The position numbers and the translations under genes are program-made. A stretch of 64,000 nucleotides of DNA, taken from contig NZ_FPAB01000003.1 in NCBI RefSeq assembly GCF_900116145.1, forward strand, positions 203,822 to 267,821, given 5' to 3'. The stretch comes from Streptomyces harbinensis. GTDB taxonomy: Bacteria > Actinomycetota > Actinomycetes > Streptomycetales > Streptomycetaceae. Under the pieces are notes generated by a model that did no database searches, was not told the origin of the DNA, and saw only the letters and a program-made list of their open reading frames with translations. The first letter of the stretch is position 1. Every line of letters starts with the position of its first letter. Below, piece after piece: positions 17,344-25,574 of the stretch.

Positions 17344-18005
17344 GCGCGGCGGCGCGGTGGTGGCCGGTGACCCGGGCGGCGGCCGTCCGGGCGGCGCTCA
17401 CCGCGCGGGCGGCCCTGGCGGCCCTGGCGGCTTTGACGGCACTGACAACGGGATGCGGCGCGAGCATGACGAAGGACGCGAACGAGGCGCACGGCGCGCC
17501 CGGCGACGACGGCGACGGCACCGGCGACGGCACGCACGACGGCACCGGCACCGGTACCGGCCCGGTGGCCGAGAAGCCGGTCGAGATGGCGCGGGAGGAG
17601 CTGCGGGCCCTCTCCGACCAGCTGCTGGAGCTGGCCGCTCCCGCCGACGGCGCGACGGTCACCGACCCCGGCCCCGGCGTCGATGTGTGCGCCGATGACC
17701 CGGACCGCGAGCGGCTGTTCACGCTGTACCACGCCTGGGGCGTCCACCGGCTGCCGCGCGCCGATCTGGAGCGGGCGATGGACCGGCTGCGGCAGCACCT
17801 CCCGGCCGAGGGCTGGCTCGTCACCGAGGACGGCGTCCTCAACAACGCCAACCGCTCCCCGCGCCTGCTGCTGGAGCACCCAGGACTGCACACCGCCGCC
17901 GACATCACCCTGGCCGGGCGGGGCGACGACTCCCAGCTGCGCGTCACCCTCCAGACCGCCTGCTTCAGCACCCCGGAGGGCGAGAGCCCGGCGGGGGAGT
18001 ACTGA
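17340..18005 (+). CDS. Lipoprotein of unknown function, coupled to the DUF1023 gene
   Basis: This 221-residue protein has an Arg-containing N-terminus, a hydrophobic Ala/Leu segment and the lipobox ALTTGC, so the mature protein should be lipid-anchored at a Cys near residue 40. A low-complexity Gly/Asp/Thr linker follows (about 50-75), then a globular domain with PGVDVCADDP and LQTACFSTPE, whose two cysteines may form a disulfide. ATG 17340 overlaps the hydrolase stop (ATGA). I do not recognise the domain. Co-translation with the helical protein and the hydrolase suggests a three-protein envelope unit. Confidence 0.8.
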   Translation: MSAAARWWPVTRAAAVRAALTARAALAALAALTALTTGCGASMTKDANEAHGAPGDDGDGTGDGTHDGTGTGTGPVAEKPVEMAREELRALSDQLLELAAPADGATVTDPGPGVDVCADDPDRERLFTLYHAWGVHRLPRADLERAMDRLRQHLPAEGWLVTEDGVLNNANRSPRLLLEHPGLHTAADITLAGRGDDSQLRVTLQTACFSTPEGESPAGEY

Positions 18006-18027
18006 GGGCAGGGGCGCGGCGCCCGGG

Positions 18028-18726
18028 TCAGGGCGCCGGTGGCAGGAACTGCGGGCCCTGCGGCGGCAGGACGACATCGGGCGCGGGCGGCGCCACGGGC
18101 GCGGCACCGGCCGGCGGGTAGCCGTACCCCGGGCCGCGCCGCGGATCGGGCGGCGGGTCGGCGGACGGCTGCGGCAGGGCGGACGGTGGCGGGGCGGCGG
18201 CCGTCACCCCGAACTCGGCCGCCAGCGCGACCAGACCGCCCCGGAACCCGAGCCCGGAGGCCCGGAAGTGCCAGCCGTCGCCCGACCGGTACAGCTCGCC
18301 GCAGATCACCGCCGTCTCGCCGGGCCCCGGCTCGGGCGCGAACCGGGCCAGCGGCTCGGTGGCGAGCGCCCCGTACAGCAGCAGATGCGGGTGGCTGCGG
18401 GCCGCGTCGAACCCCCGCTCCGCCGAGGCGGCCAGCACCACCCGGCCCACCGCCGGGTCCAGCCGGGCCAGTTCCGCCTCCACCGTGTCCAGCAGCCCGT
18501 GCCCGTCCCGCTGCTTGGGCAGCCGCCGCACCAGACCGGTGGGATGGCGCGGCTGGTTGTAGAAGACGAAGTCCCCCGGTGAGCGCACCCGGCCCGTACC
18601 GCCCAGCAGCAGCGCCGACAGGTCCAGGTCCGCGCCGCCGGGACCGCGCGGCGACCAGCGCAGCACCGCCCGCACCGAGGTGACCGGCAGCCGAACGGTG
18701 GCCCCCTTGTCCAGCGCATGCGTCAT
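18028..18726 (-). CDS. TerD-domain protein with proline-rich C-terminal tail
   Basis: The product has 232 residues. A Ter domain fills about residues 1-170: DKGATVRLPV, the acidic ADLDLSALLL, DFVFYNQPRHPTGLV, VGRVVLAASAE, AVICGELYRSGDGWHFRASG and GLVALAAEFGV. The last about 60 residues are Pro/Gly/Ala-rich and disordered, ending in PPQGPQFLPP. ATG 18726 (MTHALDKGA) is preferred because it begins at the family N-terminus; a longer frame runs upstream through non-conserved sequence. The gene is divergent from the aldolase-PRTase-HAD operon and may share its regulation. It has fewer acidic ligands than the TerD at 12462, so calcium binding may be weaker. Confidence 0.9.
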   Translation of the reverse strand: MTHALDKGATVRLPVTSVRAVLRWSPRGPGGADLDLSALLLGGTGRVRSPGDFVFYNQPRHPTGLVRRLPKQRDGHGLLDTVEAELARLDPAVGRVVLAASAERGFDAARSHPHLLLYGALATEPLARFAPEPGPGETAVICGELYRSGDGWHFRASGLGFRGGLVALAAEFGVTAAAPPPSALPQPSADPPPDPRRGPGYGYPPAGAAPVAPPAPDVVLPPQGPQFLPPAP

Positions 18727-18837
18727 GGAGAAATCCTGCCTGCCGCCACACTGGCGAAACAACGGCGCGCTTACGATGGCCGAGATCCGGTGCTGCCGAC
18801 GGGGTGCCCGGGAAACATCGACCGTCCGGGGTGAAAT

Positions 18838-20016
18838 ATGCGGCATTATGGGCACCTATCGGCTGCGCAACGTCGCGTCCTGTTCCATCAGGAGCCGGCC
18901 GAATTCAGCCTCAGCTCCTCCGTGCGCACCCTCGGCATGGCCCTGGGCGCCACCCTCTACAGCCCGGCCACCCGGCCCCGGCTCGCCGCCGACATCCGCA
19001 AACAGCAGGCCGCCGGGGTGGTCTCGATGGTCCTGTGTCTTGAGGACTCCATCAGCGACGCCGAAGTTCCCGGTGCCGAGGAGAACCTGGTGCGCCAGTT
19101 CGCCAGGCTGGAACGCGAAGGCGCCGACGACCGGCTGCCGTTGCTGTTCATCCGGGTCCGCACACCCGAACAGATCACCGACCTCACCAGCCGGCTCGGC
19201 ACGGCGGTACGGCTGCTGGCCGGCTTCGTCCTGCCCAAGTTCACGGCGGACGCTGGCCCCGCCTTCCTGGAGGCCCTCACCGGCGCCGAGGTGATGAGCG
19301 GCCGGCGGCTGCTCGCCATGCCCATCCTGGAATCCCCCGAACTGCTCCACCTCGAATCCCGCGCCGAGCGCCTGGCCGCCGCCGCCCGGGTCCTGGACAA
19401 GTACCGGGAGCGGATACCCGCCGTCCGGCTCGGCGTCACCGACTTCTGCTCCGCCTACGGCCTGCGCCGCACCCCGGACATGACCGCGTACGACGTGCAC
19501 CTGGTCGCCTCCGTCATCGCGGACGTCGTCAACGTCTTCGGCCGTGCCGACGGCACCGGCTTCACCGTCTCCGGCCCGGTGTGGGAGTACTTCCGCGCCC
19601 AGGAGCGCATGTTCAAACCGCAGCTGCGCCGCAGCCCGTTCAGCGGGCGTGCCGAGGGGCTGCGCGCCTCGCTCATCGAGCACAACATGGACGGTCTGCT
19701 CCAGGAGATCGAACTCGACCAGGCCAACGGCCTGCTGGGCAAGACCTGCATCCACCCCTCCCACGTCGCCCCGGTGCACGCGCTGTCCGTTGTCACGCAC
19801 GAGGAGTTCAGCGACGCGGCCGACATCCTGCGCACCGGGCCGCACGGCGGCGGCGTGCTGCGCTCCGCCTACACCAACAAGATGAACGAGGTGAAGCCGC
19901 ACCGCGCCTGGGCGGAGCGGACGATCCGCCGCGCCGAGGTGTTCGGCGTGGCCCGGGACGGCGTCGACTTCGTCGATCTGCTGGCCGCCGGCATGGAGGG
20001 GGAACACACGGAATGA
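18838..20016 (+). CDS. CitE-like HpcH/HpaI aldolase of a Ter-linked biosynthetic operon
   Basis: The protein has 392 residues and the HpcH/HpaI (citrate lyase beta-like) TIM-barrel fold. Landmarks are the early Arg-containing LGATLYSPATRPRLA, the metal-site LCLEDSISDAEV, FVLPKFTAD, AMPILESPELL, VRLGVTDFCSAYGLRR and LLGKTCIHPSHVAPVH. The family makes or breaks C-C bonds using acyl-CoA or oxoacid substrates with Mg2+. This subgroup recurs with TRSP-type phosphoribosyltransferases and HAD phosphatases in Ter neighbourhoods and is thought to build a nucleoside-like metabolite. It is translationally coupled to the PRTase gene by an ATGA overlap at 20013-20016. The start at ATG 18838 is the only good one near the conserved N-terminus. 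Confidence 0.9.
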   Translation: MRHYGHLSAAQRRVLFHQEPAEFSLSSSVRTLGMALGATLYSPATRPRLAADIRKQQAAGVVSMVLCLEDSISDAEVPGAEENLVRQFARLEREGADDRLPLLFIRVRTPEQITDLTSRLGTAVRLLAGFVLPKFTADAGPAFLEALTGAEVMSGRRLLAMPILESPELLHLESRAERLAAAARVLDKYRERIPAVRLGVTDFCSAYGLRRTPDMTAYDVHLVASVIADVVNVFGRADGTGFTVSGPVWEYFRAQERMFKPQLRRSPFSGRAEGLRASLIEHNMDGLLQEIELDQANGLLGKTCIHPSHVAPVHALSVVTHEEFSDAADILRTGPHGGGVLRSAYTNKMNEVKPHRAWAERTIRRAEVFGVARDGVDFVDLLAAGMEGEHTE

Positions 20017-22469
20017 ACGACACGGTCTGGAACGGCGACTGGGTGACCCGGCGGCTCGGTGTCACCCTGCGCGGCGACACGGCGCGCGAGCACCTGGGGC
20101 TCGCCGTGCGGCGCAACCCCAAGCGGGCGCACCTGCTGGTCTCCGGCATCCTCGGCAAGCATGTGCCGCAGCGGCCCGGCGTGGTGTACGGCGCGGGGTA
20201 CGAACTGGGCCGCCGGGTACGGCAGGTGCTGGGCGCGGACGAGCCGGTGGCCGTGGTGCTGGGCTACGCGGAGACCGCCACCGGGCTCGGCCACTGCGTC
20301 GCCGACGGCATCGGCGGCGAGGCGGACGGCGTGACCTGTCTGCACTCCACGCGGCGGGCCGTCCCGGGGGTCGGGCAGGTGGCGTTCGAGGAGGAGCACA
20401 GCCACCACACCGGCCATCTGGTGCTGCCCGCCGATCCGGCGCTGCTGTCGGCCGACGGCGCGCTGGTGCTGGTGGACGACGAACTCTCCACCGGCCGCAC
20501 CGTGCGCAACACCATCACCGCGCTGCACCGGCTGCGGCCCCGCACCCGGTACGTGGTGGCCGCGCTGGCCGATCTGCGCACCGAGGACGACCGGGCCGCG
20601 CTGGAGAAGTTCGCCGCCTCGCTGGGCGCCACGGTCGAGGTCGTCGCCCTCGCGGCGGGGGAGGTGGTCCTCCCGGCGGACGTGCTGGAACGCGGCCGGG
20701 CCCTGGTCGCCGCACTGGACGGACCGGACGCGCCGGGACCGGACGCGCCGCAGCCCGCCGCCGTACCCGCCGCGCCGGACGCCGTACCCGCCGCCGTATC
20801 CGGCCCCGCGCCCGCCCCCGGCACCGTCCACCGCGCGCCGCTGGACTGGCCCGCCGCCCTCCCCGAAGGCGGCCGGCACGGCTTCACCCCGGCCCACCGC
20901 GCCCGGCTCGACGCCGCCCTGCCCGGCCTCGCCCGGCAGCTGGCCGCCGCCCTCCCGGCCGGCGCCCGGCGCGTCCTGGTGCTCGGCACCGAGGAGTTCC
21001 TGTACGTCCCGCTGCGGCTGGCCGCCGCCCTGGAGACGGAGACCGCCGCCGGGGACGGGCCGGAGGTGCGGTTCTCCTCCACCACCCGCTCGCCCGTCCT
21101 GGCCGTCGACGACCCCGGGTACGCGATCCGCTCCCGCCTCGTCTTCCCTGCCCACGACGACCCCGCCGACGGCCCCGGACCGCGCTACGCCTACAACATC
21201 GGCGGCCCCGGTACCTGGGACGCCGTCGTCGTCATCACCGACACCCCCGCCGACCGGCCCGCCCTGCACGCGCCCGGCGGCCTCCTCGCCCGCCTCGCCG
21301 AGCGCACCCCGCACGTCGTGCTGGCCACCGTCCCGGCCGCCGCCCCGCCGCTGCGCGGACCGGCCTTCTCCTCCTACGCGCCCGAGGAGGTCGCCTGGCT
21401 GCTGAAGGACCTCACCGACGTCCCGCTGGAGGCACCCACCGAGGAGCGCGAGGAGGCCATCCAGAGCGGCGGCGCGCACTACGCCGAATCGCTCCCCGTC
21501 GAGTACCAGCCCAGCGACGCCTACCAGCGGCTCTTCCACACCGCGCTGGACGCCTCCGCCCGCCGCATCGCCGCCGCCGTCGGCACCGTCACCGAACTGG
21601 TCCTGGCCGGCCGGCCCCGCCCCGTCCTGGTCTCGCTCGCCCGCGCCGGCACCCCCGTCGGCATCCTCATGCGCCGCTGGGCCCAGCACGCCCACGGCCT
21701 CCCACTGCCGCACTACGCCGTGTCCATCGTGCGCGGCCGGGGCATCGACACCACGGCCCTGCGCTGGCTCGCCGCCCATCACGACCCGGCCGACGTGGTG
21801 TTCGTCGACGCCTGGACCGGCAAGGGCGCCATCACCCGCGAACTCGAAGCGGCCCTCGCCCCGTTCCCCGGCTTCGACCCCTCCCTCGCCGTCCTCGCCG
21901 ACCCCGGCGGCTGCGTGTCCGTCTACGGCACCCGCGAGGACTTCCTCATCCCCTCCGCCTGCCTCAACTCCACCGTCTCCGGCCTCATATCCCGCACCGT
22001 GCTGCGCGCCGACCTGATCGGCCCGCACGACTTCCACGGCGCCAAGCACTACGCCGAACTCGCCCACGCCGACCAGTCCGCCCGCTTCCTCGACACCGTC
22101 GCCGCCCACTTCCCGGCGGTGGGCGCGGAGGTGGCCGCCGCCGTCCCCGCGCTGCTCGCCGCCGACCGCACCCCCACCTGGGACGGCTGGCGGGCCGTGG
22201 AACGCCTCAGCGACGCGTACGGCATCGGCGACGTCAACCTCGTCAAGCCGGGCGTCGGCGAGACCACCCGCGTCCTGCTGCGCCGCGTCCCCTGGCGCGT
22301 CCTGACCCGGCGCGGCGTCGGCGCCGACCTCGACCACATCCGGCTGCTCGCCGAGCAGCGCGGCGTCCCCGTCGAGGAGCGGGACGACCTCCCCTACAGT
22401 TGCGTCGGACTGATCCACCCCCGGTACACCAAGGGCGCCACCGGCGCCGACGGAAGGGCAGCACGTTGA
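20013..22469 (+). CDS. Double phosphoribosyltransferase (PRTase_2-TRSP-PRTase_1/StiP-PELOTA)
   Basis: This 818-residue chain carries two PRTase units. Residues about 40-230 form the first PRTase, with PRPP loop VLVDDELSTGRT at 152-163 and a substrate-side segment GYAETATGLGHCVADG at 84-99. A Pro/Ala linker (about 235-275) leads to the TRSP domain, with the name-giving TRSP at 358-361. Residues about 480-735 form the second, StiP-type PRTase (EYQPSDAYQRLF, VSLARAGTPVGILMRR, PRPP loop region VFVDAWTGKGAITRE at 596-610). The last about 75 residues match a PELOTA-type RNA-binding domain (VLTRRGVGADLDHIRLLAEQ). Both neighbours overlap it by 4 bases. These modules are often separate proteins. Predicted role: assembling a ribosylated, nucleoside-like product. 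Confidence 0.88.
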   Translation: MNDTVWNGDWVTRRLGVTLRGDTAREHLGLAVRRNPKRAHLLVSGILGKHVPQRPGVVYGAGYELGRRVRQVLGADEPVAVVLGYAETATGLGHCVADGIGGEADGVTCLHSTRRAVPGVGQVAFEEEHSHHTGHLVLPADPALLSADGALVLVDDELSTGRTVRNTITALHRLRPRTRYVVAALADLRTEDDRAALEKFAASLGATVEVVALAAGEVVLPADVLERGRALVAALDGPDAPGPDAPQPAAVPAAPDAVPAAVSGPAPAPGTVHRAPLDWPAALPEGGRHGFTPAHRARLDAALPGLARQLAAALPAGARRVLVLGTEEFLYVPLRLAAALETETAAGDGPEVRFSSTTRSPVLAVDDPGYAIRSRLVFPAHDDPADGPGPRYAYNIGGPGTWDAVVVITDTPADRPALHAPGGLLARLAERTPHVVLATVPAAAPPLRGPAFSSYAPEEVAWLLKDLTDVPLEAPTEEREEAIQSGGAHYAESLPVEYQPSDAYQRLFHTALDASARRIAAAVGTVTELVLAGRPRPVLVSLARAGTPVGILMRRWAQHAHGLPLPHYAVSIVRGRGIDTTALRWLAAHHDPADVVFVDAWTGKGAITRELEAALAPFPGFDPSLAVLADPGGCVSVYGTREDFLIPSACLNSTVSGLISRTVLRADLIGPHDFHGAKHYAELAHADQSARFLDTVAAHFPAVGAEVAAAVPALLAADRTPTWDGWRAVERLSDAYGIGDVNLVKPGVGETTRVLLRRVPWRVLTRRGVGADLDHIRLLAEQRGVPVEERDDLPYSCVGLIHPRYTKGATGADGRAAR

Positions 22470-23293
22470 CCGCCTCGGCACCCGTCCTCGTCGCCAGCGA
22501 CCTCGACCGGACACTCATCTACTCGGCCGCCGCCCTCGCCCTCGGGCTGCCCGACGCCAAAGCCCCGCGGCTGCTGTGCGTCGAGGTGCACGAGGGGAAG
22601 CCGCAGTCGTTCCTCACCGAGACCGCCGCCGGGATCCTCGCCGGCCTGGCCGGCTCCCCGCACGCCGTCTTCGTCCCCACCACCACCCGTACCCGCAAGC
22701 AGTACCGGCGCATCAACCTGCCCGGACCGCCCGCTCGGTACGCGATCTGCGCCAACGGCGGCCATCTCCTCGTGGACGGCGAGACCGACCGCGACTGGCA
22801 CGCCTCCGTGCGGCGCACCCTCGCCGCCGAGTGCGCCCCGATGGCCGAGATCCAGGACCATCTGCGGCGCACCGCCGACCCGCGCTGGCTGCTGAAGGTG
22901 CGGGACGCGGAAGACCTGTTCACCTATCTCGTCGTCGAACGCGCCCTCCTGCCCGATACCTGGACCAAGGAACTCGCCGACTGGGCCGAGCCGCGCGGCT
23001 GGACGGTCTCCCTCCAGGGCCGCAAGCTGTACGCGGTGCCGCGTCCGCTGACCAAGTCGGCGGCGGTCGCCGAGATCGCCCGCCGCACCGGGGCCGGTAC
23101 GGTCCTGGCCGCCGGCGACTCCCTGCTGGACGCCGATCTGCTGCTCGCGGCGGACCGGGGCTGGCGCCCGGGGCACGGCGAACTCGCCGACACCGGCTGG
23201 AGCGCCCCGCACATCACGGCGCTCGCGGAGCGGGGCGTCAGCTGCGGGGAGGAGATCCTGCGCGCGTTCGCGGCGCACGCGCGTCCTCACTGA
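22466..23293 (+). CDS. HAD family phosphatase of the Ter-linked operon
   Basis: This is a 275-residue haloacid dehalogenase-fold protein. Motif I is ASDLDRTLIYS (D12 nucleophile, D14 acid/base), motif II lies in FVPTTTRTRKQY, motif III Lys in PLTKSAAVAE (K197), and motif IV is AAGDSLLDADLL (D218, D222). A cap insertion lies between motifs II and III. The start is TTG 22466, overlapping the PRTase stop (TTGA) and following GGAAGGG. This is the third gene of the coupled aldolase-PRTase-HAD operon, and dephosphorylation of a ribosyl-phosphate intermediate is the likely step. Its 3' end overlaps the convergent DUF4383 gene by 56 bases. Confidence 0.9.
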   Translation: MTASAPVLVASDLDRTLIYSAAALALGLPDAKAPRLLCVEVHEGKPQSFLTETAAGILAGLAGSPHAVFVPTTTRTRKQYRRINLPGPPARYAICANGGHLLVDGETDRDWHASVRRTLAAECAPMAEIQDHLRRTADPRWLLKVRDAEDLFTYLVVERALLPDTWTKELADWAEPRGWTVSLQGRKLYAVPRPLTKSAAVAEIARRTGAGTVLAAGDSLLDADLLLAADRGWRPGHGELADTGWSAPHITALAERGVSCGEEILRAFAAHARPH

Positions 23294-23870
23294 CCCGCGC
23301 GCGGCGGGCGGCGGCCTCGTGCCGGCGATCCTCCTCGGCGGCCTGCTCGGGGTGGCGGGCCCGCCAGTACGGGTTGTCGTGCGGCAGCCGGCCGCTGACC
23401 CGCCCGTACATGCCGAAGCACATCAGGATCAGCCCCACCACGAAGCTGAAGAGGACGTTCTGGATCCGGAACGCCAGGAAGTTGGCGCCGGTTTCCAGGA
23501 CGGCCAGGTTGTAGAAGCCGCTCAGCACGAACAGCACGCCCACCGTCAGATTGAGGGAGGACGCGAAGTTGCCGCCCTTGATCATGCCGGCGAAGAGCAG
23601 CAGGCCCACCACGATGGACAGCCAGCTGAGAGCGCCGTTGCTGTTGAGGCCGGCGACCGTGTTGTCGCCGGTGGAGAAGAATCCGAGGCGCTGGATGACG
23701 CCGAACACACCGAAGACGATCAGCGCGACGCCCATCAGTCCGGCGCCGATCCGGTAGACGATGCTCAGCCGGTGATCGGTGGGCAGGTGTTCGTCGAGCC
23801 GGGCCCGCTGGAAAAGGCCCCGCAGACCGACTTCGGGTATCCGATCGCGTGAATGCGTATGGATGGCCAT
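23238..23870 (-). CDS. DUF4383 membrane protein
   Basis: The 210-residue protein has four membrane segments (for example GLMGVALIVFGVFGVIQ, LSWLSIVVGLLLFAGMI, LNLTVGVLFVLSGFYNLAVL, NVLFSFVVGLILMCFGMYGR) and a charged C-terminal tail rich in Arg, Ala and Glu. The pattern between helices (LGFFSTGDNTVAGLNSNG and YNLAVLETGANFLAF) matches DUF4383, an actinobacterial membrane family without known function. It is convergent with the HAD gene and overlaps its last 56 bases, so the tail is encoded opposite the HAD C-terminus. Confidence 0.88.
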   Translation of the reverse strand: MAIHTHSRDRIPEVGLRGLFQRARLDEHLPTDHRLSIVYRIGAGLMGVALIVFGVFGVIQRLGFFSTGDNTVAGLNSNGALSWLSIVVGLLLFAGMIKGGNFASSLNLTVGVLFVLSGFYNLAVLETGANFLAFRIQNVLFSFVVGLILMCFGMYGRVSGRLPHDNPYWRARHPEQAAEEDRRHEAAARRARVSEDARAPRTRAGSPPRS

Positions 23871-23901
23871 ATCACCAGCATGGCCCCCATAACCGGACGG
23901 A

Positions 23902-24135
23902 TCAACCGCAGCAGCCGCCCCCGCAGCAGCCTCCGCCGCCCCCGCCGCCGGCGGGCTGCGGCGCGGGCGCCGCCCCCCGGGAACCGGCGCCGCCGCCCAC
24001 CGCCACCGTCGACAGCAGCTTCACGGAATCCTCGTGCCCGGCCGGGCAGCGGGCCGGATCGGCCGACTGCGCCATCGGCCGGCTCAGCTCGAACTGGTCG
24101 CCACAGCTGCGGCAGCGGTACTCATAACGCGGCAT
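23902..24135 (-). CDS. FmdB family zinc-ribbon protein
   Basis: This 77-residue protein begins MPRYEYRCRSCGDQFE, the FmdB-type zinc ribbon. The first CxxC is at residues 8 and 11; a single Cys follows in ARCPAGHE. The tail is Gly-rich and ends in two CC pairs (GCCGGGCCG), adding possible metal ligands. FmdB proteins are small, widespread and were named from a formamidase operon; a regulatory role is assumed but unproven. It follows the coiled-coil protein gene on the same strand with a 26-base gap. Confidence 0.9.
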   Translation of the reverse strand: MPRYEYRCRSCGDQFELSRPMAQSADPARCPAGHEDSVKLLSTVAVGGGAGSRGAAPAPQPAGGGGGGGCCGGGCCG

Positions 24136-24161
24136 GGGCCCAGGGTAGCCGGGCCCGCCGG

Positions 24162-25505
24162 TCAGGGCCTCCCCTGCCGGATGTCCTCCACGACGGCCGC
24201 GACCATGCCCCGTACCGCCTCCGTCTCGGTCAGGAACAGCCAGTAGTCGGGGTTGCGGCCCCCCGCCTCCAGCGCGGCGACCGCCCGGTCCAGCCGCTCC
24301 ACCGCCGCGTCCAGCGGCCCGGCGTGGCGTGGATCGGGGATCTGCCGGCCGCTCATCGCCAGCCGCTGCCCGTCCCGGATGGCGAACCGGGCCCGGTCCG
24401 CCTCCTTCGACGGGTCGAACGACACCTCGTTCAGCCGCCGCAGCCGCTCGCCGGCCGCCGACACCGCCTCGTCCGTGCGCCCCAGCAGCGTCTGCACCTC
24501 CGCGAGACGGGCCGTCGCGTCGTCCCAGCGCTGCTCGTCACGCGCCCGCCGCGCCTCGCCCAGCGCGCTCTCCGCCTGCCGCACCGAGGCCGCCGCCTGC
24601 TCGGGCACCCGCTGGAGGTCCTGCCAGCAGGCCGCGCTGAACCGGCGGCGCAGCTCGCTGAGCACCGGCTCCACCTGCCCGGCCCGGGTGGTGATCGCCT
24701 GCGCCCGGGTGCGCAGCGACGACAGCCGCTTGTCGATCCCGGCCGCCCGGCGCGGCAGCTGCTCGGCCTCGGCGGTGATCGCCTCGGCCCGCCGCCGTAC
24801 GTCCTCGGCCCGCCGGACGGTCGGCTGGATGCCGTGCTGGGCCGGACCCTCGTTCAGCAGCCGCAGCTCGGGCCCGAGCGCGGCCAGCGCGGCGGCGAGC
24901 TGATCGGCGGCGAGCCGGGCCTCGCGTACCGCGTCCAGCGCGGTGGTGGCCTCCAGCAGCGCACGCTTGGCGCTCTCCACGGCCGGGGCGACCTGCCGCA
25001 GCTGGTTCTCGGCGCGCTCCAGCAGCGGGGCCAGGCTCTGCCCGAAGGTGTCCAGATCGGTCTTGGCGCGCCGCAGCTCGTCCCTGACCCGCACGAAGTC
25101 GTGCCGGGCGCGGGAGGCGGCGCCGGCGTCCAGGTTCTCGCTGTCCAGGTCGTGGACGTCGACGGTGCGGATGTACTCGTGGCTGACCTGGTCGATGCGC
25201 TCACCGAAGGCCGCGAAGTCGTGCGCCACCCGGCCCGCCTGCCGGGAGTCGTCGGCGGCGGCGGTGATCGTCTCGACGGTGATGCGCAGTTCGCGCTGGG
25301 CGGTGTCGAGTTCGTAGAACGCGGCGGCCGTCTCGTCCTGGGCGGCCTGGGCCTCGGCCCGCAGATCCTCCACCCGGCCCCGGCCCCAGCGCCGTACCCC
25401 GCCGCCGGAGAACGCCCCGGGGAGGGCGAGCGCGACGGCGGGCAGCAGCGCGAGGGGCAGCAGCGCGATCCCGGCAAGCTCCTTGGCGGTGCGCGTCGCC
25501 CTCAC
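24162..25505 (-). CDS. Membrane-anchored coiled-coil protein of unknown function
   Basis: The 447-residue product has one hydrophobic segment near the N-terminus (LAGIALLPLALLPAVALALP), then nearly continuous alpha-helix with heptad-like Leu/Ala spacing, predicting long coiled coils. The C-terminal 60 residues (ARFAIRDGQRLAMSGRQIPD and NPDYWLFLTETEAVRG) look like a compact helical end. GTG 25505 is favoured because GGGGAG lies 8 bases upstream; an ATG at 25526 adds seven residues. I do not recognise a named family. Similar proteins in streptomycetes are annotated as hypothetical. It lies between a DUF4097 lipoprotein and FmdB on the same strand. Confidence 0.8.
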   Translation of the reverse strand: MRATRTAKELAGIALLPLALLPAVALALPGAFSGGGVRRWGRGRVEDLRAEAQAAQDETAAAFYELDTAQRELRITVETITAAADDSRQAGRVAHDFAAFGERIDQVSHEYIRTVDVHDLDSENLDAGAASRARHDFVRVRDELRRAKTDLDTFGQSLAPLLERAENQLRQVAPAVESAKRALLEATTALDAVREARLAADQLAAALAALGPELRLLNEGPAQHGIQPTVRRAEDVRRRAEAITAEAEQLPRRAAGIDKRLSSLRTRAQAITTRAGQVEPVLSELRRRFSAACWQDLQRVPEQAAASVRQAESALGEARRARDEQRWDDATARLAEVQTLLGRTDEAVSAAGERLRRLNEVSFDPSKEADRARFAIRDGQRLAMSGRQIPDPRHAGPLDAAVERLDRAVAALEAGGRNPDYWLFLTETEAVRGMVAAVVEDIRQGRP

Positions 25506-25574
25506 TGTGCACTCTCCCCACTCCACGACTGGTGGTCATTCTTTCACCAGGAGCCGGGCGGGAACATGGCCAGG

